Positions 43,398-51,987 of a stretch of 51,987 nt of DNA are shown piece by piece. The position numbers and the translations under genes are program-made. A model generated the notes under the pieces. The model did no database searches and was not told where the DNA came from. It saw nothing but the letters and a program-made list of their open reading frames with translations. The first letter of the stretch is position 1. The number at the start of each line of letters is the position of its first letter. This stretch comes from Chryseobacterium gleum (GTDB lineage: Bacteria; Bacteroidota; Bacteroidia; UBA10329): assembly GCA_945903645.1 (NCBI GenBank), contig CAMDOM010000017.1:1-51987 (forward strand), read 5' to 3'.

Positions 43398-45080
43398 ATG
43401 ATTACTCTACGTTTCCTTACACGATGGTTGGTCTTTTTCTTTGTTTCAATGATGCTGGTTCTATTAGCAGACATGTATTTGGGTCTGGTCTATGACGCAT
43501 ATGAGAAAATCATTCCGCATGTAATTTCTGTTTCGGTTGAGGCCGGAGAGGTTCTGCACCTTCTCTCCAACAATGATTTTGGCCTTCTTCAGTTTTACAT
43601 GCTTTTCCAACGACATGCTCAGACAATAGATGTTTTTAGTTGGGGCAAGGTTTTTTTCTTGGCGGTTTCAGTTGCATCCATATTATTTGCTTCCTTTTTA
43701 TACCTCAAGACTTGGAAAAATCGTTTGGTCGTATGGGTAGTTGTGATTACTCTTCTAGCAGAAAGCATTCTTATCGTTGGCAACGTTCGAATCAGCATGC
43801 TATTGTCATTTGCTGCTTTCCTTATTCTGTTTGTCCCTGACAACAGCACTCAATCTCACCGATTGGTATTGTTCTATTGCTTAATAATATTTGCGGTTCT
43901 CAATAGAATTGAAACGGCCTTAATAGTTTCATTTATTGGCCTTGTAGCCCATCTCATATTTCAAGCAAAACAGCGGGTCAGGCATTCAGTGGCGGCTTGC
44001 TTTATCGGGATTATCTCTCTAATGGTATTTCACGCATATAACTATACATTCCACAGATTTGCGCATACATTTATTAGTACAGAGCGAGCACTCGCAGACC
44101 AGCAGAATAGCACACTCCGCGCTACAGAATCGGGAGGAGGTCTAATCCCTGTAGATGCTACTACCGAAGAGCTAGTTCAGTTTGCCACAGCATTTTTTGT
44201 GTTGGACGAACCGATTGTGAATGTAGAAAAAGTGGAGGAATTGGTTCGCTCAACCAACATTTTGGATGCCATGTTCAACGACACTAAATTTTTAAATCAC
44301 TTTTTAAGTAAAATTTACGACCTACTCAGTCTCTTCTCAACAGACTACTTGTTCGTAGTGATTGGCCTATTTGTTCTTTTACTTTGCTCATATCCGCTTT
44401 TCATTTCCAACAAACGAGTAGCTATTCATAAAGTGCTTGCGTTTTTTGGAGTACTCCTGTTACCATTCGTCATAACTATTAGTGCAGAGGTGCCCGAAGG
44501 TTTTTTGACCGTCTTTTTATCAAGTATATTTATTGGATTGACAATTTATGTCACTAGACAACGGACTCTTTCAAAAATGAAAATGTATGCGTTGTATATA
44601 TTGGTTATTTTATCATCCTTGGGCTCGTTGATCATGTGCACCCTGCCCCGACACAAAGCACTTATGAATATTGACATGGCCGCTGTACGTTTAAGAAAAG
44701 CGTATACTGACAATTCAACAGCAGAAACACAACTATCTGTGCTCACTTATATGGATGATGCGCTTTTTAGAACACGTTTATTTAGTATGCCATACTTTGT
44801 CGATATCAATTATTTGAGCTTTGGACCTTATGACCAATCCAATATCTTCAGAAAGAGAATGGAAGCGTTCTATGGAGGTTACTATGGCTCCTTGGCCCAT
44901 CGCATAAAACATGTTGCTGACGAGGATGGGATTCTCGCTTGCAGTGATGAAACTTTCATGTTTTTCTCAATGTACCTTGATTCAGTGCACAGTCTCAAAC
45001 TCGACACCGTGTTGATTAGCGATGATGCTCATGAGCGCGTTAAGCTTGTCTCGATTCACCTTGGTGGTATTAATCTGTAA
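43398..45080 (+). CDS. polytopic membrane protein, paralogue of 29575 gene
   Basis: 560 residues, about eleven spans over residues 8-425, then a soluble tail of about 130. It aligns by layout and by the DEPIVNVEK loop with the protein at 29575-31296. Placed 12 bases after the ABC ATPase, it might seem to be its permease, but it is far larger than Wzm (about 260 residues, six spans), so a membrane glycosyltransferase-like or polymer-modifying role is more likely. Not assigned to a family with confidence. Confidence 0.6.
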   Translation: MITLRFLTRWLVFFFVSMMLVLLADMYLGLVYDAYEKIIPHVISVSVEAGEVLHLLSNNDFGLLQFYMLFQRHAQTIDVFSWGKVFFLAVSVASILFASFLYLKTWKNRLVVWVVVITLLAESILIVGNVRISMLLSFAAFLILFVPDNSTQSHRLVLFYCLIIFAVLNRIETALIVSFIGLVAHLIFQAKQRVRHSVAACFIGIISLMVFHAYNYTFHRFAHTFISTERALADQQNSTLRATESGGGLIPVDATTEELVQFATAFFVLDEPIVNVEKVEELVRSTNILDAMFNDTKFLNHFLSKIYDLLSLFSTDYLFVVIGLFVLLLCSYPLFISNKRVAIHKVLAFFGVLLLPFVITISAEVPEGFLTVFLSSIFIGLTIYVTRQRTLSKMKMYALYILVILSSLGSLIMCTLPRHKALMNIDMAAVRLRKAYTDNSTAETQLSVLTYMDDALFRTRLFSMPYFVDINYLSFGPYDQSNIFRKRMEAFYGGYYGSLAHRIKHVADEDGILACSDETFMFFSMYLDSVHSLKLDTVLISDDAHERVKLVSIHLGGINL

Positions 45081-45405
45081 TATTTTTAATTTCGCTTAGA
45101 CTGAAAAATGAAAAACGTGAGATTAATCAAACTACTGATTTGGACAATCATTCCAATGAAACGGCTCATAGGATAATTTCCGAAAGTATCTGCAAATCAC
45201 TAAATAAGCTACAGAAGACTTCTTCAGAGCGCCACTAAATTAGATGATTTATAATGATTTGAGTTAAATACAGGTGGTTTTCATTCTTGCTGCAGTCGGC
45301 TGGGATAGTCTTTGAAAGGCGATTAAGTCGACTAATGTCAAGTAATATACGAGGGTCTAGTTTTGAGGACTAATTTTATTTAATTAATTAAGGTCAATAC
45401 GCTGC
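45081..45405. other. 325-base gap without a gene
   Basis: No coding frame is supported. A -7-like box TAGTTTTG (45358-45365) lies 40 bases before the GT2 start but lacks a -33 element. No strong hairpin or repeat array was found. The gap separates the PhyH/ABC block from a set of genes with different composition and may be an insertion boundary. Confidence 0.5.
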
Positions 45406-46290
45406 ATGTCAATAGCAAAGCTCAGTTTGGTTATCCCAACATATAACTCTGCAAACTATATAGTCAGAGTGCTAGACACCATTATCGGTAATCTTCCAGC
45501 TGAGGTGAATGAGATTCTACTAATGAATGATGGCAGCACCGACAATTCGGAGCAGATTCTGAAAGAGTACGGTATGCATAACCCGATGGTGAAAGTGTAC
45601 TCTTCGAGGCGGAATCTTGGTCAGGCGAATTCGATGATGCTGGGAGTAATGTTGGCATCGAATAATCTGATTGTTTCATTTGACGATGACATGCAGTATC
45701 CTATCACCGAGTTAAGGAAATTATTAGAGAAATCAACGGAGCTGGAAAATTTTCAAATAATATTTGGCGTACCACTAAGGAGAAGTCAGAGACCTCAATA
45801 TGTTAAGCTTGTAAGGGTTAGCTATTTACTTTTTCGCCCTTTTATACCATGGCTTGGGATAGACACTCCGGTGACTTCGTTCTTTCTCATTGACCGCAGA
45901 ACCATGTTCAAAAAGTTCCACCCAGTGTATCCATGGCAGTGGTGCAGTGAAAAAATAGATCATGTTGGTGTCCTTCACAATGCTTCAGTAAGAGGTAATA
46001 GTAGCTACAGTTTAACCAGTTACATTCGACAGTTCACCCCTATTCTGATGTTTGTGGGATTCGGTTACGGGTCAATAATTCTAAGCATTACACTACTAAT
46101 ACAGGTGTTTCTGCTTGACGGATTTTTATACTGTGCGATAACTGGTTCTGCAGCATTCTTGTTCTATTTGACGGCACGTTGGGCAACTGACTTATACAAG
46201 TACAATATGCTCAAGCTGCTCAAGAAGGACTATTACGAATTAGACTCAACGCTCAAAAAGAGCTCGTGTCCCACCACCCTATTTCCGTGA
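45406..46290 (+). CDS. GT2-family glycosyltransferase with C-terminal spans
   Basis: 294 residues. Motifs NDGSTD at 41-46 and FDDDMQ at 92-97 mark a GT2 catalytic domain; two hydrophobic spans (about 220-265) anchor it. This is the layout of GtrB/ArnC-like polyprenyl-phosphate glycosyltransferases, which charge undecaprenyl phosphate with one sugar for later transfer outside the membrane. Its 3' end overlaps by 58 bases the convergent GNAT gene. Confidence 0.85.
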   Translation: MSIAKLSLVIPTYNSANYIVRVLDTIIGNLPAEVNEILLMNDGSTDNSEQILKEYGMHNPMVKVYSSRRNLGQANSMMLGVMLASNNLIVSFDDDMQYPITELRKLLEKSTELENFQIIFGVPLRRSQRPQYVKLVRVSYLLFRPFIPWLGIDTPVTSFFLIDRRTMFKKFHPVYPWQWCSEKIDHVGVLHNASVRGNSSYSLTSYIRQFTPILMFVGFGYGSIILSITLLIQVFLLDGFLYCAITGSAAFLFYLTARWATDLYKYNMLKLLKKDYYELDSTLKKSSCPTTLFP

Positions 46291-47189
46291 TAATAACATT
46301 TACCATAGATGGTTCTTTCATCGGCAAGTGTTTTCTTCCAATAGTCAATACACATAGGAATATGCTTCAAATCATTTGGCAGGTTTCGGAACGCATGTGT
46401 CCATTGATGATTACTGGTTTCTTGTTCCCAAACCATAGGCAACAAAGAAACTGATGGTCCGAGAAATGCGAAGCAATTAATATGGTAGTACGATTTAGTT
46501 GACATGCCTACGCCACGAGCTCCGCGAATACTCCCTGTATTTTGGGTTTCGATATCCGTTGTGAAGTATCTTATACCACGTTCAAAACATATCGAAAGCA
46601 CAGTTTGATAGATAAAGTGACTTATCCCTCTCTTACGATGATTAGGATGAACGCCATACAACATGCCCTCAAAGGAATCATCGGAGAAACGGCCAGAGAA
46701 GTAAGCAACAGGGATATCATCATCTCTCACAATCCAAATGGCAGAATCCTTTTCTTCTAGAAGTCTGAGTAGGAAATTCTTCGTGGCTTCAGCGTATTGT
46801 GCTTTAGTATAGATTCTGAAAATGCTGTGATACTTTATTGCTGTTGGAGTATTCAGAATTTGTTCTAATAGTCTTTCAATTTCAGGTCTTTTTGAGCAAT
46901 TCGCAAGCTCAACGGTTATACCTGTAAGTTTGGGTGTAATAATTTCTACTGGAATTTGAACAGAGCCTCGCTCCACAATATTCTGTATCTCAAAAGGAAT
47001 TCGTGCTTTGTTAAGTTCGACAAACACTTCGGGGAATGCTGTTGATACTTTTAGTTTGATGAGATCAGCTTTATGCTCATAGAAAGCTTGTAAAAGGTCA
47101 TTCGCAAACACATTTTCGAGATATGCGCACGCCCTGTAGATGGTAAGTCCGATGCTTTCGGAGTCGTCTGTTGATAGTTTTACTTTCAT
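46233..47189 (-). CDS. GNAT-like N-acyltransferase
   Basis: 318 residues. The C-terminal half holds a GNAT fold signature: MLYGVHPNHRKRGISHFIY (about 180-198), with the acyl-CoA-binding RKRG turn. The N-terminal half (about 1-110) is unassigned and may be a degenerate second GNAT-like domain. Acylation of an amino sugar is plausible in this setting but not shown. It overlaps the GT2 gene tail to tail by 58 bases. Confidence 0.7.
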   Translation of the reverse strand: MKVKLSTDDSESIGLTIYRACAYLENVFANDLLQAFYEHKADLIKLKVSTAFPEVFVELNKARIPFEIQNIVERGSVQIPVEIITPKLTGITVELANCSKRPEIERLLEQILNTPTAIKYHSIFRIYTKAQYAEATKNFLLRLLEEKDSAIWIVRDDDIPVAYFSGRFSDDSFEGMLYGVHPNHRKRGISHFIYQTVLSICFERGIRYFTTDIETQNTGSIRGARGVGMSTKSYYHINCFAFLGPSVSLLPMVWEQETSNHQWTHAFRNLPNDLKHIPMCIDYWKKTLADERTIYGKCYYHGNRVVGHELFLSVESNS

Positions 47190-47502
47190 AACTTAATAAA
47201 CACCATGTTGATGCTCGAATCCACTTTGAATCTATTGTGTATTCCAACTCATTTAAAACCGTTCTTGACGAAGTTTATGTATCTACTAGCCATCAATAGG
47301 GTTTACAAACACGGTAACAAGAGAATTGTTACCAGTGCTTTGCACCGAATCCGAATCCAATTTATCTCGAAATACAGAACCTATCTAAGAACCATAAGCC
47401 AGTAATACGCTGATGTGATACTCTATCGTTATATAAATTGGAATGATATTGTAAAGCTCTATGCCCATATTTTTGTCCATCCGATTAAATTACAATCCCA
47501 CC
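47190..47502. other. 313-base gap without a gene
   Basis: A 66-codon frame at 47205-47405 has no recognisable features and is taken as chance. A -7-like box TATTTTTG (47468-47475) lies about 27 bases before the ATG at 47503, with ATTG at a short 16-base spacing upstream. Confidence 0.5.
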
Positions 47503-49041
47503 ATGAATACCCTTTACAAATTGATAGAAAGCAAATGTAGGCATTACGGAGATCGGGTATTCTTGCAACTTGAACATGATGGCAAAGTCAACTATCTGAA
47601 GTTCTTTAATGAGTTAGAAAAGTGTAACATCTTCCTTTCTCTGCAATCGAATCTGAAGGGCGGGAATTACAGCATCATTGCCCCTAACTGTGTCAATTAT
47701 CTGCTTTACCTATTCTGTCTTCAAGAACGGGGAGGGGCTGCTGTCAATTTGAATTCCGAGCTTTCACCCAACGAATTGAAGGTCCGATTGAATATCGGAA
47801 AAGTCTCTTTGTTATTAACAACAGCTTCCATTTACCCCAAGTTGGCACCGTTTCTTGCGGAGACCGGTGTTCAACAGGTGCTGTTGATTGATGAGAGGGC
47901 ATATGGGTTTTCACCACCTGAAATGGCCAAGGGCCCGTTTGGAACCATTCGATATCAGGACGAGGGTAACCAAAGAGCGGTAGCGTTCTTACAGTTCACA
48001 GGGGGAACCACTGGCATCACAAAGGCAGCGGTCATATCACATAGGAATATCATTGGGAATATCGAGCAGCTGAACAAACATTTTGGAACATACATCGACA
48101 TCGATAGCCTGTTTGTACCAATCGCCTTTCCGTTCTATCATATTTTCAGCATCGTTTTCAATGTGCTGTTTTTTTTGTCGAACGGAGGGACATGCATCCT
48201 ATATAGTGACCTCAGGAACATAGATTTAACAATTAAATTACTCAAGAAGCATTCTATTAATTTTACGGTTGGTGTTAATACCTGGTACAGAAAACTCATG
48301 CAGCACCCTGATTTTGGCGACTTAGACTTTTCCTTGACAAGGGTCTCATTGGCGGGTGGAGAGTATGTTCCAGTCAGTACAAAACAGATGTGGATTTCGA
48401 TGACAGGAAAGCCATTGTATAGTGCTTATGGGCTTACAGAAACCTCCTCTTTGGTCATTGTTAGCCCGTTAGATGAGTCGAATCTTGAAGATTCAATCGG
48501 CATACTAATCCCTGAAACTAAGGCCGTGTTGTTGGACGATGATGGCAATGAGTTACAATCAGAAAATGTTGTTGGCGAACTTGCGCTAAAGGGACCTCAG
48601 GTCTCGAATAGATATTATGAAGACCCTTTTGAAACGGCAGCCGCATTTCACAACGACTGGTTTAAAACGGGTGATATTGCAGAGAGGATTGGAGGTAGAA
48701 TTTATCGTATAATTGACAGGAAGAAGGACATGATAAGCGTTTCTGGCAACAAGGTTTATCCGAATGAGGTGGAAGCGGTTATTTCGGAACTGGAGGATGT
48801 CCTTGATGTGAGTGTAATGGCAATTAAATCAGGGAATAGCGGGGAGGAAGTAGCGGCATGTATCGTTGTCAAACCAAGAGCCTTGTTGACCGATGAGGCT
48901 ATTATCAAGCATTGTAGAATGTATTTGGTAACCTATAAGGTGCCAAGACACGTATTCAGATATTTGCAACTCCCAAAAACCCCTATTGGGAAGACCGACA
49001 GGAAAACTCTAAAATCAGAAATTAATAATGGAAACATTTAA
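47503..49041 (+). CDS. AMP-forming acyl-CoA/aryl ligase
   Basis: 512 residues from the ATG at 47503, which starts at the usual place before the N-terminal domain; a longer frame begins at 47461 but would include the -7-like box. Motifs in order: phosphate loop FTGGTTGITK, YSAYGLTE, FKTGDIAE, then IDRKKDMISVSGNKVYP and GKTDRK with the catalytic lysine. The ANL enzyme activates a carboxylic acid as the adenylate and usually passes it to CoA or a carrier. Acid identity cannot be read. It overlaps the cupin gene by 14 bases. Confidence 0.88.
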   Translation: MNTLYKLIESKCRHYGDRVFLQLEHDGKVNYLKFFNELEKCNIFLSLQSNLKGGNYSIIAPNCVNYLLYLFCLQERGGAAVNLNSELSPNELKVRLNIGKVSLLLTTASIYPKLAPFLAETGVQQVLLIDERAYGFSPPEMAKGPFGTIRYQDEGNQRAVAFLQFTGGTTGITKAAVISHRNIIGNIEQLNKHFGTYIDIDSLFVPIAFPFYHIFSIVFNVLFFLSNGGTCILYSDLRNIDLTIKLLKKHSINFTVGVNTWYRKLMQHPDFGDLDFSLTRVSLAGGEYVPVSTKQMWISMTGKPLYSAYGLTETSSLVIVSPLDESNLEDSIGILIPETKAVLLDDDGNELQSENVVGELALKGPQVSNRYYEDPFETAAAFHNDWFKTGDIAERIGGRIYRIIDRKKDMISVSGNKVYPNEVEAVISELEDVLDVSVMAIKSGNSGEEVAACIVVKPRALLTDEAIIKHCRMYLVTYKVPRHVFRYLQLPKTPIGKTDRKTLKSEINNGNI

Positions 49042-49405
49042 CTTTTTCGCGAAGGCGGTGGCTGGAATCGAATTTGATGAAAAACAAACTAAAGACAATG
49101 AAAGTTATGGCATTCACAGGGTGTGCACTGCTTCTGGATGTATTGAATTTGTGAAACTGTACAAGAATATGGTTTATAAGCCGCACATACACGATAGGGC
49201 CAGCGCGAAGTTCATCTTCCTCTCGGGCACTGGGAAGGTGATTATCGGAGATGAAGAAATTGCATACAGTGAGGGTCTTATCTGTAGCGTTCCCTCGGGG
49301 GTTATGCATGGTTTCATTCAACATGAAGAAACCATTTTCCTTTCTGTGCAGTCAAATCCGATTCAGGACAGGAGCACTGGGGAAATAGATATTAGATATG
49401 AGTGA
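49028..49405 (+). CDS. small cupin-domain protein
   Basis: 125 residues, a single cupin barrel. Metal-ligand positions are visible as HIHDRASAKF (about 53-62, with H and H) and SGVMHGF (about 93-99). Cupins of this size can be isomerases, epimerases, dioxygenases or binding proteins. Translationally coupled to the ligase, so it may act on the same acid or its thioester. Confidence 0.75.
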   Translation: METFNFFAKAVAGIEFDEKQTKDNESYGIHRVCTASGCIEFVKLYKNMVYKPHIHDRASAKFIFLSGTGKVIIGDEEIAYSEGLICSVPSGVMHGFIQHEETIFLSVQSNPIQDRSTGEIDIRYE

Positions 49406-49410
49406 ACGAA

Positions 49411-51054
49411 TCACCACTTGTCAAATACTGGGTCCTCACCTAAAGAGTTCGCATCTATTAGTTCCAGTCCGAATATCCCGGCCATCCAGTTGTAGAACTC
49501 GGTGTGGTAGGAACCTATGGCACCCCCCTCGGAATGCGGCATATCCCATCGTCCGAGCAGTGAGTCTCCAAAGTGAAACTCCTCTTCACGTCCGTTATAG
49601 AAATATCTAATGACCGGATGCAGAAAGGCGGCCTTAGAGGTGTCGTGAGGGTCAGAAGGCCCCATAAACTCGAGGCTTGACCTATCTGGGTAATGATGGA
49701 ACCCGAACTCCAGTGTTAACATCATTGAGGGTACGCTTGGCTGCAAATTCTTCCTTATGTAATTTACTGGCAAATCTCTGCTCCAACTGAACTTTCCAGT
49801 ATCCCTGTCGAATTCAAGCAAATCGCCCAGAAATCCATAAAGTTGATATACGCTGTCTCCGATACTGAAACGCTTATAAAGGGCCGCAAGAAAAGTGTTG
49901 AACGGCTCCAGCATGATTTCACTCGTAGGATATGGAATCTCTCCATGTAATTGTTGCAACAAATGCGCAAGAGTTCTAATGTTATACCTGAATCCATGAA
50001 TAAATCCAGATGAGGCCTTTCTGTCGATTGCCTGCATGCAGGTTCCTATGAAGTGCAGGTTTTCCACATTTGCAGACTGCCACACTTCATTGAGATCGTA
50101 GAACTTGCCGTTCATAATGGTCTCTGGTCGCGCGGACTCATCAAACAATTGGTCACAGGTGTATCTGAATCCAGTGCAATTGATAATAAAGTCATACTCC
50201 CTTGTCAATTTTAGGGTTCCAGGAACAGGAGAGTCGGGGAAGTCATACTCGTGCTGTGTCTGAAGGCTGCCGTTGCTTAGTTTTGTAATACTTCTAATCC
50301 TGGGATTCAACAAACCATGCAACGATTTCAGATGAAACATGTCCAAAATGTTGGTGTATTTCGCTCTCAGATTCCCAACAAAATGTGAATCATAGGCAAA
50401 TTTCAATGGGCTTCTCAAAAACAGATGCACGAACGCGGCCTTTCCAGTGATTTCGTTCGCGGTCTCAAAAGCGGAATTTCCTCCTCCGAGTATGGCAACC
50501 CGTTTATTGATGAAAAGGTCACTGTCGATCGGAACATTCTTGTACGGTAGTGTGTGTTCGATGCCCTCAATATCCTGAGGAATATTCTGCGAACGGACGC
50601 CAGTGGCCATTAACAGTACTTTGCACTCAATAACCACCCCATTCTTAAACGCCACCTCAAAAAGACCTTGACTGTTCTTCTTAATGAAGCTTACCTCCAG
50701 CCCGTACCTGATGTTCAGGCCATGGTCTTCTGCGAAGTCATTGAGATATCGATGCAGGGTATCTGAATGCGGGAATAATTCGTCTGAGTAATCAGTGAAC
50801 TTTGGCCCTGCGCCATTAGACAATAGAGAGTTCCAATCGTGGCGAAGGTTAAATTCCTCCTCCTCAAAGAAGTTGTGCTTCTTGTTGATGGATATCAATC
50901 TCCGGTGAATAGGGAGTCGTGCGAAAAAGGAACCAGCATCCACTTCCTTCTCCACTATTAGATAGTTCGCCTGCGCTTCTTTGAGGAAAAACCCCATCTG
51001 CAGTCCTGCTGGACCCGCGCCTACTATCAGGTACATCACTTTCTCTGTTATCAT
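49411..51054 (-). CDS. flavin-dependent monooxygenase-like protein
   Basis: 547 residues. FAD-binding GAGPAG at 12-17 near the N-terminus and a second nucleotide-binding motif LGGGNSAFE (about 189-197) for NAD(P)H, followed by ATGVRS-type and final FIGT segments, match the class B flavin monooxygenase/pyridine nucleotide-disulphide-like fold. Family members oxidise amines, sulphur or ketones. The C-terminal 130 residues lie beyond the usual core and are unassigned. It follows the YciI-like gene by 3 bases on minus, so the two form an operon. Confidence 0.8.
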   Translation of the reverse strand: MITEKVMYLIVGAGPAGLQMGFFLKEAQANYLIVEKEVDAGSFFARLPIHRRLISINKKHNFFEEEEFNLRHDWNSLLSNGAGPKFTDYSDELFPHSDTLHRYLNDFAEDHGLNIRYGLEVSFIKKNSQGLFEVAFKNGVVIECKVLLMATGVRSQNIPQDIEGIEHTLPYKNVPIDSDLFINKRVAILGGGNSAFETANEITGKAAFVHLFLRSPLKFAYDSHFVGNLRAKYTNILDMFHLKSLHGLLNPRIRSITKLSNGSLQTQHEYDFPDSPVPGTLKLTREYDFIINCTGFRYTCDQLFDESARPETIMNGKFYDLNEVWQSANVENLHFIGTCMQAIDRKASSGFIHGFRYNIRTLAHLLQQLHGEIPYPTSEIMLEPFNTFLAALYKRFSIGDSVYQLYGFLGDLLEFDRDTGKFSWSRDLPVNYIRKNLQPSVPSMMLTLEFGFHHYPDRSSLEFMGPSDPHDTSKAAFLHPVIRYFYNGREEEFHFGDSLLGRWDMPHSEGGAIGSYHTEFYNWMAGIFGLELIDANSLGEDPVFDKW

Positions 51055-51057
51055 CCG

Positions 51058-51339
51058 TTAAGATTGAATTTTTGTCTCAAATCCATGTATTTGATACGAA
51101 TCTACCACACTAAAATAGGGGTCCCGCTCTAAGAACGCCTGTGCCTCATCCCTGTCCTGTGCCTCAATTACATAAAGTACACCCACTGCAAGGCCGACAT
51201 CGCTGAGAACACCTCCGAAAACGATTTGTTTTCGATGATTCGTGACGAATGACCGATGTAGCTCTTGTATGACAGTGAAATCCTCCGTCAATTCCTTTCG
51301 GAAGTGATAGCTAATGTAAAAGAGAATATTTTCGCTCAT
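51058..51339 (-). CDS. YciI-like small protein
   Basis: 93 residues from the ATG at 51337-51339; a GTG twelve codons upstream is less likely. The fold of the YCII family is suggested by FYISYHFR at the start, then FGGVLSD, VLYVIEAQD and AQAFLERDPYF. The conserved acid in ERDPY fits the family. YciI proteins are small dimeric ferredoxin-like-fold proteins, some with dehydrochlorinase-like activity. First gene of the two-gene unit with the flavin monooxygenase. Confidence 0.7.
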   Translation of the reverse strand: MSENILFYISYHFRKELTEDFTVIQELHRSFVTNHRKQIVFGGVLSDVGLAVGVLYVIEAQDRDEAQAFLERDPYFSVVDSYQIHGFETKIQS

Positions 51340-51440
51340 GACCTTAAAATCGTCTATTGGACCGATTTTCAGCACGCTAAGTTATTACACTTTTTTTAGA
51401 ACCTCTTTAACCGGCCGCATACGTTGAAAAACTCAGTTTA

Positions 51441-51471
51441 TTTGATACCCTCGCTACAATTTATAATTTTG
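51441..51471 (+). promoter_or_regulatory. Bacteroidota-type promoter
   Basis: TTTG (51441-51444), 19 bases, then TAATTTTG (51464-51471): both elements match the consensus. Transcription would begin near 51477, about 70 bases before the ATG at 51546 of the beta-hydroxylase gene. Confidence 0.7.
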
Positions 51472-51545
51472 CAATCAAACATTTTTTGACCGTGAAATGA
51501 AGTAAATTTTCGATTTTCAAGTATCCAGGGCTTGCTTTGTTGTGG

Positions 51546-51987
51546 ATGTTTGACAGATTGATTCAACTAGTTCAGCCTAACCAATGTTTCTACGATTCCT
51601 CGGTATTCGGATGGGTGTCAGAAGTTGAAAGCCATTATCCTGATATCAAACGTGAGTGTCTTGAACTCTTAGGCAAACGAAATGAGCAGGTGCCGAACTT
51701 GCAGGATATATTTGTTGAGCAAAATCAACTGACAACCGGAAAAGATTGGAGAAGCTTCATGCTATATTTCTACGGCTACCGAATTCCTGCGAACTGTGAA
51801 GCGTGCCCTATTACGGATAGCGTGGTTCGCAGCATACCAGGCATGAAAACAGCAATGTTTTCTATTCTGAGCCCGGGAAAGCATATCCCCGCCCATCGGG
51901 GCCCTTATAAGGGTGTACTGCGCTATCATCTTGGAGTACAGATTCCTGAGAAAGATGGAAGATGTGCGATTCGGGTCGAGAATCAAA
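51546..51987 (+). CDS. aspartyl/asparaginyl beta-hydroxylase, 3' truncated
   Basis: 147 residues visible; the gene runs off the right edge. The segment PAHRGPYKGVLRYHLG carries H117-x-G119 and the RYHLG strand of the aspartyl/asparaginyl beta-hydroxylase family. The distal iron histidine and the 2-oxoglutarate-binding Arg would lie beyond the edge. Low similarity to the first member at 13497 apart from these motifs, so the two belong to different subfamilies. A consensus promoter stands just upstream, so it begins a new transcript. Confidence 0.8.
   Translation, partial: MFDRLIQLVQPNQCFYDSSVFGWVSEVESHYPDIKRECLELLGKRNEQVPNLQDIFVEQNQLTTGKDWRSFMLYFYGYRIPANCEACPITDSVVRSIPGMKTAMFSILSPGKHIPAHRGPYKGVLRYHLGVQIPEKDGRCAIRVENQ

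Noticed and set aside
47205..47405. 66-codon frame between the GNAT and ligase genes
   Set aside because: Basic, low-information sequence with no motif, and no promoter or coupling to neighbours.
1..51987. RiPP precursor peptides for the radical SAM proteins
   Set aside because: No short ORF with a leader/core layout or repeated core was seen beside any of the radical SAM genes, and their partners are glycan-type enzymes.
1..51987. tRNA, rRNA, transposase or integrase genes
   Set aside because: No tRNA-like cloverleaf, rRNA segment or recombinase motif was recognised by eye, so mosaic composition cannot be tied to a mobile element here.

Overview
The window looks like an accessory surface-glycan or secondary-metabolite locus from a member of the Bacteroidota. 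The evidence is: lipoproteins with short signal peptides, a FISUMP-domain lipoprotein, a DUF1800/DUF1501 pair, an HTTM-type protein with its small partner, almost no Shine-Dalgarno sequences, and two well-formed promoters of the Bacteroidota type (TTTG, 19-21 bases, TAnnTTTG). Base composition is mosaic, with AT-rich stretches around 10-18 kb and more GC-rich stretches at both ends.

Region 1 (1-13.4 kb): a 0.6 kb non-coding segment with two GC-rich hairpins and a 21-bp-period tandem repeat. It is followed by five radical SAM proteins that carry their accessory cysteine cluster in front of the radical SAM core. Four plus-strand genes (radical SAM, SGNH hydrolase, radical SAM, radical SAM) are joined by three ATGA overlaps. 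A facing minus-strand operon runs flippase-like membrane protein, UbiA-type prenyltransferase, two-domain glycosyltransferase, fifth radical SAM protein.

Region 2 (13.5-22.5 kb): an aspartyl/asparaginyl beta-hydroxylase, a B12-binding-type radical SAM protein, a Gfo/Idh/MocA sugar dehydrogenase, a GT2 glycosyltransferase and an SGNH hydrolase on plus. An opposing operon puts nitrogen on sugars or a scaffold: nitrilase-family amidase, PP-loop N-acetyl sugar amidotransferase, NodU-type carbamoyltransferase.

Region 3 (22.5-35.1 kb): an HTTM pair, three phytanoyl-CoA dioxygenase (PhyH) genes, a hypothetical protein, two lipoproteins, an SGNH hydrolase coupled to a polytopic membrane protein, the DUF1800/DUF1501 pair, and an Fe/2OG-type protein whose HxD motif reads HxG.

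Region 4 (35.1-45.1 kb): a second 21-bp-period array ending in an inverted copy beside a promoter, a small conserved-looking ORF, then six tandem PhyH genes (seven domains, the last gene a two-domain fusion), a Wzt-like ABC ATPase and a second polytopic membrane protein paralogous to the one in region 3.

Region 5 (45.4 kb to end): GT2 glycosyltransferase, GNAT-like acyltransferase, acyl-CoA ligase/AMP-forming enzyme, cupin, flavin monooxygenase-like protein, YciI-like protein and a truncated second aspartyl/asparaginyl beta-hydroxylase.

Together the genes suggest synthesis, heavy oxidative and nitrogen decoration, and export of a polymer or glycoconjugate. The most striking feature is the density of non-haem iron oxygenases: ten PhyH domains, two beta-hydroxylases and one HxG variant. 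The product is unknown; everything about it is inference.
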